This document shows positions 8,074-17,004 of a stretch of 64,000 bases of DNA, one piece after another. The number at the start of each line of letters is the position of its first letter. The first letter of the stretch is position 1. A program made the translations under genes and the position numbers. The notes beneath the pieces were generated by a model. That model was not told the origin of the DNA, searched no databases, and was given only the letters and a program-made list of their open reading frames with translations. The DNA is from Streptomyces sp. NBC_00425 (GTDB lineage: Bacteria > Actinomycetota > Actinomycetes > Streptomycetales > Streptomycetaceae). The stretch spans positions 6,448,001 through 6,512,000 of the forward strand of contig NZ_CP107928.1 in the NCBI RefSeq assembly GCF_036030735.1. Direction: 5' to 3'.

Positions 8074-8823
8074 ATGAGTCTGTTCCGCGATGACGGGATC
8101 GTGCTGCGCACCCAGAAGCTGGGTGAGGCGGATCGCATCATCACGCTGCTCACGCGCGGGCACGGGCGGGTGCGGGCGGTGGCGCGGGGGGTGCGGCGGA
8201 CGAAGTCGAAGTTCGGGGCGCGGCTCGAGCCGTTCTCCCACGTCGACGTGCAGTTCTTCGCGCGGGGCAGCAGCGAGCTGGTCGGACGCGGGCTGCCGCT
8301 GTGCACGCAGAGCGAGATCATCGCCCCCTACGGCGGCGGCATCGTCACCGACTACGCCCGCTACACCGCCGGGACGGCCATGCTGGAGACCGCCGAGCGG
8401 TTCACCGACCACGAGGGCGAGCCGGCCGTGCAGCAGTACCTGCTGCTCGTGGGCGCGCTGCGGACGCTGGCCCGCGGGGAGCACGCCCCGCACCTGGTGC
8501 TGGACGCGTTCCTGCTGCGGTCGCTGGCCGTGAACGGGTACGCCCCCAGCTTCGGGGACTGTGCCAGGTGCGGGATGCCGGGGCCCAACCGGTTCTTCTC
8601 GGTCGCCGCCGGCGGCTCCGTGTGCGCGGACTGCCGGGTGGCCGGCAGCGTCGTACCCTCGCCGCAGACCCTGGTGCTCCTGGGCGCGCTGCTCACGGGA
8701 GACTGGGAGACGGCCGACGCGTGCGAGCCGCGGCACGTCCGGGAGGGCAGCGGGCTGGTGTCCGCCTATCTGCACTGGCACCTGGAGCGCGGACTGCGCT
8801 CCCTTCGGTACGTCGAGAAATAA
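8074..8823 (+). CDS. recO: DNA repair protein RecO
   Basis: 249 residues, the usual length. It has an N-terminal OB fold (FRDDGIVLRTQKLGEADRII, RGVRRTKSKFGARLEPFSHV) and a helical domain. A zinc-binding CxxC pair follows (CARCGMPGP... and CADC ~20 residues later). RecO loads RecA onto SSB-coated gaps with RecR in the RecFOR pathway. ATG 8074 starts 30 bases before uppS is reached on the far side, and the order recO-uppS is the conserved streptomycete arrangement, likely co-transcribed. Confidence 0.96.
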   Translation: MSLFRDDGIVLRTQKLGEADRIITLLTRGHGRVRAVARGVRRTKSKFGARLEPFSHVDVQFFARGSSELVGRGLPLCTQSEIIAPYGGGIVTDYARYTAGTAMLETAERFTDHEGEPAVQQYLLLVGALRTLARGEHAPHLVLDAFLLRSLAVNGYAPSFGDCARCGMPGPNRFFSVAAGGSVCADCRVAGSVVPSPQTLVLLGALLTGDWETADACEPRHVREGSGLVSAYLHWHLERGLRSLRYVEK

Positions 8824-8854
8824 GCAAGCGAACGTCGAAGGAGACGAGAGGCAC

Positions 8855-9706
8855 ATGGTCGTACGCGGGTTCCTGGGGCGGCAGCGTCGGGAGTACAGGA
8901 CTCCGGAGCCGCACCCGTCCGGCGCTCGGCCGCCGAAGCTCCCCGGTGAGCTGGTCCCCGAGCATGTGGCGATCGTCATGGACGGCAACGGGCGCTGGGC
9001 CAAGGAGCGCGGGCTGCCGCGCACCGAGGGGCACAAGGTCGGCGCCGAGCAGGTCCTCGACGTGCTGCAGGGCGCCGTCGAGATGGGCGTGCGCAACATC
9101 TCGCTGTACGCCTTCTCCACCGAGAACTGGAAGCGCTCGCCCGACGAGGTCCGCTTCCTGATGAACTTCAACCGGGACTTCATCCGCAAGACCCGCGACA
9201 CCCTCGACGAGCTCGGCATCCGGGTGCGCTGGGTGGGCCGGATGCCCAAACTGTGGAAGTCGGTCGCCAAGGAGCTCCAGGTCGCCCAGGAGCAGACCAA
9301 GGACAACGACCGGCTCACCCTGTACTTCTGCATGAACTACGGCGGCCGGGCCGAGATCGCGGACGCGGCGCAGGCGCTCGCCGAGGACGTGAAGGCCGGC
9401 CGGCTCGACCCGTCGAAGGTCAACGAGAAGACCCTCGCGAAGTACCTGTACTACCCGGACATGCCGGACGTGGACCTGTTCCTGCGGCCGAGCGGCGAGC
9501 AGCGTACCTCCAACTACCTGATCTGGCAGAGCGCGTACGCGGAGATGGTCTTCCAGGACGTCCTGTGGCCCGACTTCGACCGCCGCGACCTGTGGCGGGC
9601 CTGCGTCGAGTTCGCCTCCCGGGACCGCCGTTTCGGCGGCGCCACCCCGAACGAGGTGCTGCTGTCCCTGGAGGGACGGACCCCGGACCAGGAAGTCACC
9701 TCGTAG
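8855..9706 (+). CDS. uppS: Isoprenyl (undecaprenyl-type) diphosphate synthase
   Basis: 283 residues of the cis-prenyltransferase family, making the polyprenyl phosphate carrier for peptidoglycan and wall polymers. Signatures are HVAIVMDGNGRWAKERGLPR (catalytic Asp), ISLYAFSTENWKR, and the C-terminal RPSGEQRTSNYLIWQ with AYAEMVF. An AAGGAG ribosome-binding site sits 31 bp after the recO stop. Chain length in actinobacteria may be C50-C55 and cannot be read from the sequence. Confidence 0.95.
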   Translation: MVVRGFLGRQRREYRTPEPHPSGARPPKLPGELVPEHVAIVMDGNGRWAKERGLPRTEGHKVGAEQVLDVLQGAVEMGVRNISLYAFSTENWKRSPDEVRFLMNFNRDFIRKTRDTLDELGIRVRWVGRMPKLWKSVAKELQVAQEQTKDNDRLTLYFCMNYGGRAEIADAAQALAEDVKAGRLDPSKVNEKTLAKYLYYPDMPDVDLFLRPSGEQRTSNYLIWQSAYAEMVFQDVLWPDFDRRDLWRACVEFASRDRRFGGATPNEVLLSLEGRTPDQEVTS

Positions 9707-9791
9707 TCGTCGCACGCCCCGGTGACCGACCGGCTGTCGCACCCGGCCGCCACGATCACGGCTCGTCACCGAGGGACCGGGGACGTTCGGC

Positions 9792-10111
9792 GTGATGTGC
9801 GTGGTGTGGCCGGTGCTGATGTACTTCGCGCCGCGGCTGTCGGCCGTGCAGTTGCTGAAGGCGAACCGGCACCACGGCCGGCTCCGGTGTCCGTCGGTCC
9901 CGAGGGCGTACGCACCGTGCACGCGCACGCCGATCTGCGCATGGGCTGGGCCGGCTACGGCAGCTACGCGGAGTCGAGCCGGGTCTTCGCCCTGCCCAGT
10001 CCCGACAAGGCCGGTCGCTGCGCGATCGTCCTGGTCGAGCGGGGCGCCCGCACCCCGGAGGACGTCGACCGGCTGCGGGCCCTGCTGGACAGTCGGCTGC
10101 CGCGCGCCTGA
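9792..10111 (+). pseudogene. Frameshifted, N-terminally truncated YcxB-like protein remnant
   Basis: Two adjacent frames together read as the C-terminal half of a YcxB-type membrane protein. The first piece (MCVVWPVLMYFAPRLSAVQL through NRHHGRLR) is in one frame up to about 9887. The second (SVGPEGVRTVHAHADLRMGW ... DVDRLRALLDSRLPRA) is in the next frame from about 9888. Inserting one G after CGG at 9886-9887 would restore a continuous LRVSVGPEGV join. The N-terminal ~70 residues expected for the family are absent. It is either decaying or carries a sequencing error in a short G run. Confidence 0.45.
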
Positions 10112-10211
10112 CCGTCGCGCACCGGCCCGTGTCCCGGTGTCGTCCTGACGGTCAGGCCGGCACGGGCCGGCACGCAACGGCCGCCCCGGCGGACCGGCGC
10201 CGCACGACGGG

Positions 10212-10631
10212 TCAGCCGCCGGAGGCGCCCGCGCAGTCCGCGCACGTGCCGAAGATCTCCACGGTGTGGGCCACGCTGACGTAGCCGTGCTCCGCCGCGA
10301 TCGCCTCGGCCCACTTCTCGACCGCCGGGCCCTCCACCTCCACGGCCTTGCCGCAGACCCGGCAGACGAGGTGGTGGTGGTGCTCGCCGGTGGAGCAGCG
10401 GCGGTACACCGACTCGCCGTCCGACGTGCGCAGGACGTCGACCTCGCCGGCGTCGGCGAGGGACTGGAGCGTGCGGTACACCGTGGTCAGGCCCACCGAG
10501 TCGCCCTTGTGCTTGAGCATGTCGTGCAGTTCCTGAGCGCTGCGGAACTCCTCGACCTCGTCGAGCGCGGCCGCCACCGCGGCACGCTGCCGGGTGGAGC
10601 GGCCCCTCACAGGCGGTCCAGCGGTCGTCAC
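10212..10631 (-). CDS. zur: Zinc-responsive Fur-family repressor Zur
   Basis: 139 residues. The winged-helix N-terminal domain includes RGRSTRQRAAVAAALDEV and VGLTTVYRTLQSLAD. The metal-binding C-terminal domain has the HHHH cluster in TGEHHHHLVCRVCGKAVEVE and a second CxxC (TCADC), the structural-zinc pattern of Zur/Fur. GTG 10631 has GAGGAG 7 bases upstream. It follows znuB by 59 bp in the order znuA-znuC-znuB-zur, and Zur-like boxes lie at the znuA promoter, so it is assigned as Zur rather than Fur or Nur. Confidence 0.93.
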   Translation of the reverse strand: MTTAGPPVRGRSTRQRAAVAAALDEVEEFRSAQELHDMLKHKGDSVGLTTVYRTLQSLADAGEVDVLRTSDGESVYRRCSTGEHHHHLVCRVCGKAVEVEGPAVEKWAEAIAAEHGYVSVAHTVEIFGTCADCAGASGG

Positions 10632-10690
10632 CGTCGTCTCCTCACATCTGCGGGTTGCCGGGCCATTGTGCCAGCCGCGGCTGTGCGCAG

Positions 10691-11593
10691 TCAGACGCCG
10701 ACCTCGTCACCCGCGTCCCGGGTGGCCGGAATCGTGCACTCGGCCGGGTCGCCGGCGGGTCCCTGCGCGGCCAGGGCGCGGGCGCGGCGGCGGGCCAGCG
10801 GGGCGGCCAGCACGCTCAGCGCGATGAACGCGGCGATGGTCAGCAGGACGATCGTCGCACCGGGCGGGACGTCCTGGTAGTAGGAGGTGACCGTGCCGCC
10901 GAGGGTCACCGTCACGCCGATCGCGACGGCGATCGCGAAGGTGGCGGCGAAGCTGCGGCTGAGCTGCTGGGCGGCGGCCACGGGGACCACCATCAGCGCG
11001 CTGACCAGCAGCAGGCCCACCACCCGCATGGCGACGGTCACGGTCACCGCCGCGGTGACGGCTGTCAGCAGGTTCAGCGCCCGCACGGGCAGGCCCGTCA
11101 CGCGGGCGAACTCCTCGTCCTGGCTGACCGCGAAGAGCTGGCGGCGCAGGCCCAGGGTGACCGCGACGACGAAGGCCGCGAGCAGACAGATCGCGGTGAC
11201 GTCCGACTCGGAGACGGTCGACAGGGACCCGAAGAGGTACGACGTCAGGTTGGCGTTGGAGCCGCCGGGCGCGAGGTTGATGAACATCACGCCGCCGGCC
11301 ATGCCGCCGTAGAAGAGCATGGCGAGGGCGATGTCGCCACGGGTCCTGCCGTACCAGCGGATCAGTTCCATCGCCACCGCGCCCAGGACGGAGACGGCGG
11401 TCGCCATCCACACCGGGGAGGCGCCCAGGAGGAAGCCGAGGCCGACGCCGGTCATCGCGACATGGCCGATGCCGTCGCCCATGAGGGCCTGGCGGCGCTG
11501 GACGAGGTAGACGCCGACCGCGGGCGCGGTGATGCCGACGAGGACGGCGGCGAGCAGGGCCCGCTGCATGAAGGCGTAGTCGAGGATGTCCAT
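10691..11593 (-). CDS. znuB: Zinc ABC transporter permease
   Basis: 300 residues of the ABC-3 metal permease family, with about nine hydrophobic segments starting at MQRALLAAVLVGITAPAVGV. The conserved MGDGIGHVAMTGVGLG loop contacts the ATPase. The start codon overlaps the ATPase stop by one base (TGATG), showing translational coupling. It forms the membrane channel of the ZnuABC zinc importer. Confidence 0.93.
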   Translation of the reverse strand: MDILDYAFMQRALLAAVLVGITAPAVGVYLVQRRQALMGDGIGHVAMTGVGLGFLLGASPVWMATAVSVLGAVAMELIRWYGRTRGDIALAMLFYGGMAGGVMFINLAPGGSNANLTSYLFGSLSTVSESDVTAICLLAAFVVAVTLGLRRQLFAVSQDEEFARVTGLPVRALNLLTAVTAAVTVTVAMRVVGLLLVSALMVVPVAAAQQLSRSFAATFAIAVAIGVTVTLGGTVTSYYQDVPPGATIVLLTIAAFIALSVLAAPLARRRARALAAQGPAGDPAECTIPATRDAGDEVGV

Positions 11594-12369
11594 CAGCTCA
11601 GCAGTCCCGTGCGGATCGGTTCGACGCCCGCGGGCGCGTGCGGGTGTACGTGGTCGTGGCCGGGGAGGGCGTGCTGCCCGACGGCCGGAGTGGGCGGGCC
11701 GTCGTGCAGGACGCAGCCGTCGCGCAGGACGACCGCCCGGTCGATGAGGGGCTCCAGCGGGCCCAGTTCGTGCAGCACGAGCAGGACGGTCGTGCCCGCC
11801 GCGACCTGGTCCCTCAGGGTGCGGGCCAGGACCTCCTGGCTGGCGAGGTCGACGCCGGCCATCGGCTCGTCCATGATCAGCAGTTCGGGTTCGGCGGCGA
11901 GCGCGCGGGCGATGAGCACGCGCTGGTGCTGGCCGCCGGAGAGGGCGTCCACGTTGTCCTTGGCGCGGTCGGCCATGCCGACGAGGTCCAGGGCCCGGCG
12001 GACGGCCGCGTGGTCGGCCTTGCGGAAGACGCCGAAGCGGGTGCGCGAGAGCCGGCCCGAGGAGACGATCTCCGTCACCGTGGCCGGGACGCCGCCCGCG
12101 GCCGTCGTGCGCTGCGGCACGTATCCGATCCGCGACCAGTCCCGGAACCGGCGGTGCGCGGTGCCGAACAGCTCGATCTCGCCCGCTTCGATCGCCACCT
12201 GGCCGATGACGCTGCGCACGGCCGTCGACTTTCCGGAGCCGTTCGCTCCGAGCAGGGCGACGACCTCACCGCGCCGCACGGTGAGGTCGACGCCCCGCAG
12301 CACGGGGCGCGAGCCCAGCTGGGCGCTGACTGCGCGCATCGCGATCACGGGCTCGGCCTTCGTGTCCAT
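11593..12369 (-). CDS. znuC: Zinc ABC transporter ATP-binding protein
   Basis: 258 residues from ATG 12369 (GGAGG 4-8 bases upstream; an upstream GTG at 12390 is in frame but less likely). Walker A is LLGANGSGKST, the signature loop is ALSGGQHQRVLIARAL, Walker B is LLIMDEP and the switch is LHELG. It energises zinc uptake with ZnuB. A His-rich tail (GQHALPGHDHVHPHAPAG) is typical of zinc or manganese family ATPases. It begins 17 bp after the znuA stop. Confidence 0.94.
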   Translation of the reverse strand: MDTKAEPVIAMRAVSAQLGSRPVLRGVDLTVRRGEVVALLGANGSGKSTAVRSVIGQVAIEAGEIELFGTAHRRFRDWSRIGYVPQRTTAAGGVPATVTEIVSSGRLSRTRFGVFRKADHAAVRRALDLVGMADRAKDNVDALSGGQHQRVLIARALAAEPELLIMDEPMAGVDLASQEVLARTLRDQVAAGTTVLLVLHELGPLEPLIDRAVVLRDGCVLHDGPPTPAVGQHALPGHDHVHPHAPAGVEPIRTGLLS

Positions 12370-12386
12370 GACGCCCTCCGTAGAGA

Positions 12387-13343
12387 TCACTTGGTTCCCA
12401 GGGCCGTCTGCAGCGCCTTGAGGTTCGCCTGCTGGACCGAGAAGTAGTCCTTGCCGCGGGACTTGTCCGTGATGCCCTCGATCGGGTCGAGGACGTCCGT
12501 CTTCAGTCCGGCGTCGCCGGCGATGGTCTTCGCGGTCTTGTCGCTGACGAGCGTCTCGTAGAACACGGTGGTGACGCCGTCGGCCTTGGCCATCTTCTCA
12601 AGCTCCTTCACGCGCGCGGCGCTGGGCTCCGACTCGGGGTCGAGGCCGTTGATGGCCTCCTCGGTCAGGCCGTAGCGCTCGGCGAGGTAGCCGAAGGCGG
12701 CGTGGGTGGTGACGAACACCTTGGTCTTCGTGTCCGCCAGCCCGTCCTTGAACTCGGTGTTGAGGTCGCCGAGCTTCTTCACCAGGGTCGCGGTGTTGCT
12801 TCTGTAGTCGGCCGCGTGGTCCGGGTCGGCCTTCTCGAAGGCCTTGCCGACGCCCTCGGCGACCTGGGCGTAGCGCACCGGGTCGAGCCAGATGTGCGGG
12901 TCGAGGCCGGCCAGCTCCTCGTTCTCGTGGTCGTCGTGCTCGGCCGCGTGGCCGCCGACCTCGTTGCCGTGCTTCTCCAGCGAGGTGAGGGAGGCGGCGT
13001 CGATCTTGGTCTTGACCTGGGACTGGGCCACCGCGTCGTCGACGGAGGGCTGGAGGTTCTTCAGGTAGAGCACCGCGTCGGACTCCTGGAGCGCGGCGGT
13101 CTGCTTGGCGCTGATCTCCAGGTCGTGCGGCTCCTGGCCGGGCTGGGTGAGACTGGTGACGTGGACGTGGTCCCCGCCTATCTGCTCGGCGAGGAAGGCC
13201 ATCGGGTAGAACGACGCGACGACGTCGAACTTGTCCGTGTTGGCCGCGGCCGCGCTGTCGGAGGAGCAGGCGGAGAGGGTGCCGAGGCCGAGGGCGGTGG
13301 CCGCCGCGACGGCGGTGCCGGATATGAGTCGTCGTGCGTTCAT
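12387..13343 (-). CDS. znuA: Zinc ABC transporter substrate-binding lipoprotein
   Basis: 318 residues from ATG 13343. A lipoprotein signal ends at the lipobox LSAC (MNARRLISGTAVAAATALGL then GTLSACSS). The cluster A-1 fold binds zinc through conserved His residues (FYPMAFLAEQIGGDHVHVTS, ELAGLDPHIWLDP, TTHAAFGYLAERY). A His/acid-rich loop (GHAAEHDDHENEE) is typical of ZnuA-type zinc binders. No ribosome-binding site is evident. The -10-like element lies 7 bases before the ATG, suggesting a leaderless mRNA. An ATG at 13352 is an in-frame alternative. Confidence 0.93.
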   Translation of the reverse strand: MNARRLISGTAVAAATALGLGTLSACSSDSAAAANTDKFDVVASFYPMAFLAEQIGGDHVHVTSLTQPGQEPHDLEISAKQTAALQESDAVLYLKNLQPSVDDAVAQSQVKTKIDAASLTSLEKHGNEVGGHAAEHDDHENEELAGLDPHIWLDPVRYAQVAEGVGKAFEKADPDHAADYRSNTATLVKKLGDLNTEFKDGLADTKTKVFVTTHAAFGYLAERYGLTEEAINGLDPESEPSAARVKELEKMAKADGVTTVFYETLVSDKTAKTIAGDAGLKTDVLDPIEGITDKSRGKDYFSVQQANLKALQTALGTK

Positions 13344-13357
13344 GACAGTCATTTTCA
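13343..13357 (-). promoter_or_regulatory. Zur-like box 1 at znuA
   Basis: Minus-strand TGAAAATGACTGTCA is a 7-1-7 imperfect inverted repeat that closely matches the TGaaAATGATTTTCA type site known for streptomycete Zur. It covers the candidate -10 (13356-13351) and reaches the first base of the znuA ATG, so bound Zur would block transcription directly. Confidence 0.7.
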
Positions 13358-13380
13358 ACAAATATGGAAACCGTTGTCAA
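13351..13380 (-). promoter_or_regulatory. Candidate znuA promoter, possibly leaderless
   Basis: TTGACA (13380-13375), 18 bases, then GAAAAT (13356-13351). Transcription about 7 bases downstream would begin at the A of ATG 13343. This is an inference from spacing; no start-site data are available. Confidence 0.45.
13365..13379 (-). promoter_or_regulatory. Zur-like box 2 at znuA
   Basis: Minus-strand TGACAACGGTTTCCA is another 7-1-7 imperfect repeat, with its centre 22 bp (about two helical turns) from box 1. It overlaps the candidate -35 TTGACA (13380-13375). It is weaker than box 1. Confidence 0.45.
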
Positions 13381-13550
13381 CAAGGCATCGGGCAAGGTGC
13401 CGGTAAGGGCCCGGTAAGCCCCGAAGGGCTGCGGTATGGCCGCTGGGGACGGGGTCCCGATTTGGTCGAGGGGGAGCCCCCGCCGGTACCCTGAAGTCTT
13501 CGCTGGAAGCACCTCGCTTCGTCGCCCGTCGTCGTTATGAAGAGAGCACC

Positions 13551-14933
13551 GTGGCCGCCGACAAGATCGACACCATCGTCAGCCTGAGCAAGCGCCGTGG
13601 CTTCGTATTCCCCTGCAGTGAGATCTACGGCGGTCAGCGTGCCGCCTGGGACTACGGACCGCTGGGTGTCGAGCTCAAGGAGAACCTGAAGCGCCAGTGG
13701 TGGCGCTACATGGTGACGTCGCGCGAGGACGTGGTCGGCATCGACTCGTCCGTCATCCTGGCCCCCGAGGTCTGGGTGGCTTCCGGTCACGTCGCCACCT
13801 TCTCCGACCCGCTCACCGAGTGCACCGCCTGTCACAAGAGGTTCCGCGCGGACCACCTGGAAGAGGCGTACGAGGCCAAGCACAAGCGTCTGCCGGAGAA
13901 CGGCCTGGCCGACGTGAACTGCCCCAACTGCGGCAACAAGGGCCAGTTCACCGAGCCCAAGCAGTTCTCGGGTCTGCTCTCCACCCACCTCGGCCCGACC
14001 CAGGACACCGGCTCCATCGCCTACCTGCGGCCCGAGACCGCCCAGGGCATCTTCACCAACTTCGCCCAGGTGCAGACCACTTCGCGCCGCAAGCCGCCGT
14101 TCGGCATCGCGCAGATGGGCAAGTCCTTCCGCAACGAGATCACGCCCGGCAACTTCATCTTCCGCACCCGCGAGTTCGAGCAGATGGAGATGGAGTTCTT
14201 CGTCAAGCCGGGCGAGGACGAGAAGTGGCAGGAGTACTGGATGGAGCAGCGCTGGAACTGGTACACCGGTCTCGGCATGCGTGAAGAGAACATGCGGTGG
14301 TACGACCACCCGAAGGAGAAGCTCTCCCACTACTCCAAGCGCACCGCCGACATCGAGTACCGCTTCCAGTTCGGCGGCAACGAGTGGGGCGAGCTGGAGG
14401 GCGTCGCCAACCGCACCGACTACGACCTCTCCGCCCACTCCAAGGCCTCCGGCCAGGACCTCTCCTTCTTCGACCAGGAGGCCGGCGAGCGCTGGACGCC
14501 GTACGTCATCGAGCCCGCGGCCGGTGTCGGCCGCGCGATGCTGGCGTTCCTCCTCGACGCCTACGTCGAGGACGAGGCGCCCAACGCCAAGGGCAAGCTG
14601 GAGAAGCGCACGGTCCTGCGTCTCGACCACCGCCTCGCCCCGGTGAAGGTCGCGGTCCTGCCGCTGTCCCGCAACCCCGAGCTGTCGCCGAAGGCCAAGG
14701 GCCTCGCCGCCGCGCTGCGCCAGAACTGGAACATCGAGTTCGACGACGCCGGCGCGATCGGCCGCCGCTACCGCCGTCAGGACGAGATCGGCACGCCGTT
14801 CTGTGTGACGGTCGACTTCGACACCCTCGAGGACAACGCGGTCACCGTCCGCGAGCGTGACTCGATGAAGCAGGAGCGCGTCTCCCTCGACCAGATCGAG
14901 GGCTACCTCGCTGCCCGCCTGATCGGCGCGTAA
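13551..14933 (+). CDS. glyS: Glycyl-tRNA synthetase (homodimeric, class II)
   Basis: 460 residues, the length of the single-chain alpha2 enzyme. Class II motifs are visible: [20 protein letters not shown] near the N-terminus, the [14 protein letters not shown] motif, [14 protein letters not shown], and [18 protein letters not shown] (motif 3). The C-terminal anticodon-binding domain starts near [16 protein letters not shown] CxxC zinc site pair (CTACHKRF and CPNCGNKG) sits in the insert. GTG 13551 is preceded by GAAGAGAG. It is divergent from znuA and followed by a very strong hairpin. Confidence 0.96.
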   Translation: MAADKIDTIVSLSKRRGFVFPCSEIYGGQRAAWDYGPLGVELKENLKRQWWRYMVTSREDVVGIDSSVILAPEVWVASGHVATFSDPLTECTACHKRFRADHLEEAYEAKHKRLPENGLADVNCPNCGNKGQFTEPKQFSGLLSTHLGPTQDTGSIAYLRPETAQGIFTNFAQVQTTSRRKPPFGIAQMGKSFRNEITPGNFIFRTREFEQMEMEFFVKPGEDEKWQEYWMEQRWNWYTGLGMREENMRWYDHPKEKLSHYSKRTADIEYRFQFGGNEWGELEGVANRTDYDLSAHSKASGQDLSFFDQEAGERWTPYVIEPAAGVGRAMLAFLLDAYVEDEAPNAKGKLEKRTVLRLDHRLAPVKVAVLPLSRNPELSPKAKGLAAALRQNWNIEFDDAGAIGRRYRRQDEIGTPFCVTVDFDTLEDNAVTVRERDSMKQERVSLDQIEGYLAARLIGA

Positions 14934-14956
14934 CCGCCCACGACGCTCGGCGCCAC

Positions 14957-14995
14957 GAGGCCGGCCCCGACGGGAGTCCCGTCGGGGCCGGCCTC
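14957..14995. terminator. Bidirectional terminator between glyS and converging small gene
   Basis: A perfect 18-bp inverted repeat (14957-14974 with 14978-14995) with a 3-base loop. It sits between the glyS stop (14933) and the stop of the converging gene at 14999, so it can serve both. Confidence 0.9.
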
Positions 14996-14998
14996 GCG

Positions 14999-15379
14999 TC
15001 ATGCCGTGCAGTCCCGCTCACGCTGGTGGCCGCGGAGGAGCACGTCGGCGTCGGTCTCCGCGCTGTAGTCGTAGGCGGCACGGGCCTCGGCGCGCCGCGT
15101 CGCGAGCTCGACGCACTGCGGGCAGTCCGGGACCGGCTCGGGCGGACGGCGCAGGCCCAGCATGAACGGGCCGTCCGTCCGCGCCCGCTGGTTCGCCGCG
15201 CGCACGCCCGCTTGCAGCCGCTCCCGCTCGGTCGCCGGCCGCAGCGCCGTCGGATCGGCCTGCCACTCCCGGCCGCCGCCGACCGGCCGCAGCATCGCGT
15301 AGGGGCCGGAACGGTCCTGGCACTCGCCGAACCTGTCCGTGGCCGGGTCGTAGAGGAGGGTGCCGGGTCGGTGCTGCAT
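14999..15379 (-). CDS. Small conserved streptomycete protein, function unknown
   Basis: 126 residues from ATG 15379 (GGAG 8 bases upstream). The first half (RPGTLLYDPATDRFGECQDR ... YAMLRPVGGGREWQADP) resembles small Streptomyces proteins that often lie near regulators. The second half has a CPQC pair (EPVPDCPQCVELATRRAEAR) that could bind metal, and a helical tail. There is no signal peptide or membrane segment. A TATAAG element lies 13-18 bases before the start. I do not recognise a function. Confidence 0.65.
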   Translation of the reverse strand: MQHRPGTLLYDPATDRFGECQDRSGPYAMLRPVGGGREWQADPTALRPATERERLQAGVRAANQRARTDGPFMLGLRRPPEPVPDCPQCVELATRRAEARAAYDYSAETDADVLLRGHQRERDCTA

Positions 15380-15608
15380 GTCGTCCGCTCCTTATACCCA
15401 ACTTCCGTACATGATGGGAGGGTTGGGATGCTATGGGTGGTGGGGGTCGTCGTCAGGATGGCCCCCGGGCGGGGCCGACATGCCGTCGACGGGGCCTTCG
15501 GGGGCGTTCGGCCGCGCAAATTCCACAAATGCGGAAGGGGGCGGGATGCCGGCGAGGAGGGCGGCCGCGGGGCGCGGCCGAGGGCCCCGGCCACGACGCG
15601 CGGAGGAA

Positions 15609-15640
15609 CTGCGCCCGCTGCGGGCCGGCAGGGGGCGCAG
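15609..15640. terminator. Hairpin downstream of the EEP-family gene
   Basis: A 13-base stem with one mismatch (15609-15621 with 15628-15640) and a 6-base loop, 28 bases past the stop of the minus-strand gene. The rest of the intergenic stretch 15380-15667 holds only the upstream region of the 14999 gene, with a CCCAAC...GTTGGG inverted repeat near 15396-15427. Confidence 0.5.
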
Positions 15641-15667
15641 CTCCGGGCGACGCCGTCTCCTCCGTGC

Positions 15668-16780
15668 CTACAGGTCGACGTCCACGTAGAGCGCCGCGTG
15701 GTCGGAGGCCGCGGTGCCCTTCGAGGTCACCGTGTCGAAGGACTTGATGTCCTTCGCGAAGATGCCGCGGGTCTCAAGGCCGACGTGCTGGACCTCCGGC
15801 CACAGCTCGGGGGAGAGCAGGATGTAGTCGAGCTTGTCCCGCTCGCTCCGGCACTCCCCGTGGGTGCCGGGCAGTCCGCGATAGGCGTGATGACTCATCA
15901 CGTCCCGCAGCCCGGTGTCGCGCAGGACCGTGGCCGGGTCGCTGTCCGGGTCGTCGTTGAGGTCCCCGGCGACGACGACGTGCGGGGTGCGTTCCAGCGC
16001 GGCCCGGTAGATCTCCGCGACCCGCTTCGCCTGCGCCAGGCGCAGACCGGGATTGTCCTGGAACTTGCTCTTCAGGTGGTTGCCGAGGACCACCAGGGGC
16101 GTCCCGTTGAGCCGGATCTCGAACTCGGGGCAGTCGCGGCTGAAGAGGCGCAGGTCGGGACGTTCGGGGTTGGTGTCGAAGAGGTGGGACCGCACGGACG
16201 TGATGGGGTGCCGGCTGAGGATGCCGATGTCGATGCCCCGGGGGTCGTTGCCGTCGATCAGCAGGGCGTAGGGGTACGGCCGCCGGCCGAGCGCCCCGGC
16301 CAGCACCTGCGTGTTGAAGCGCTCCAGGGTGAGCCGGTCCTCGACCTCCACGGTCAGCAGGATGTCGGCGTCCACCTCCGAGACCACCCGGCCGGTGTTG
16401 CGCACCACGTTCATCTCGAAGTCGTCCTGCCCCAGTTCGGCCCAACCGGCCCACGCGGCACGGCCCTTGGCGGTGACCTGGACGCGGGTGTTCCTTCCGG
16501 TGCCCGTCGTTGTGAAGAGCCCGGAGTCCTTGCCCGGCCGTGACTGGTTCACGTAGATCGGCGGCGGGTCCTTCGGGTCGATGTCGTAGGCCCGGTGCTT
16601 CTCGACGAGCCCGGCGATCTTCTTCTTGTCGTCGTCCGTGTACACCGGAAGGTCGAGGAGGGCGACCAGCGTGGCGAAGTCGTCCAGGATCTCCTCGCGC
16701 TTCGCCGGGTCCTCGACGAGGAAGGCCGTGGGCCGGCGGAAGAGGTTCTCCATGTTGAAGGTGGCGATGCGAATGCTCAT
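15668..16780 (-). CDS. Endonuclease/exonuclease/phosphatase family protein
   Basis: 370 residues with no signal peptide. The EEP fold motifs are all present: IRIATFNMENLF at the N-terminus, the metal-binding Glu in LLTVEVEDRLTL, VVLGNHLKSKF, VVVAGDLNDDPDSDPA (catalytic Asp/Asn) and the C-terminal ASDHAALYVDVDL (catalytic His). Proteins of this type cleave phosphodiesters in DNA, RNA or lipids; the substrate is not predictable here. ATG 16780 has GGAGG upstream. It appears to be a single-gene unit. Confidence 0.85.
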   Translation of the reverse strand: MSIRIATFNMENLFRRPTAFLVEDPAKREEILDDFATLVALLDLPVYTDDDKKKIAGLVEKHRAYDIDPKDPPPIYVNQSRPGKDSGLFTTTGTGRNTRVQVTAKGRAAWAGWAELGQDDFEMNVVRNTGRVVSEVDADILLTVEVEDRLTLERFNTQVLAGALGRRPYPYALLIDGNDPRGIDIGILSRHPITSVRSHLFDTNPERPDLRLFSRDCPEFEIRLNGTPLVVLGNHLKSKFQDNPGLRLAQAKRVAEIYRAALERTPHVVVAGDLNDDPDSDPATVLRDTGLRDVMSHHAYRGLPGTHGECRSERDKLDYILLSPELWPEVQHVGLETRGIFAKDIKSFDTVTSKGTAASDHAALYVDVDL

Positions 16781-17004
16781 GGCAGGCCTCCACGGCGGCG
16801 CAGAAGGGCCGCTCGGCCGGCGGCAGGCGCCGCCGAGGTGACTGCGCACCGGCACCTCCCATTGTCCTCGCGTCACCCGCCCCGTCGACCGGGCGGGCCG
16901 CGGACCGGACGGTCCGCGAGCCGTGGACCGCATCGAAGAGGCGCCAGTCGGCGGGCGGCGCTCGGTCAGGAGACCGGCGGTCGGCCGGGACACCGGCTGG
17001 CGAG

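Noticed and set aside
13377..15002. 541-codon open frame antisense to glyS
   Set aside because: Shadow of the glyS gene with low-complexity composition and no recognisable motif.
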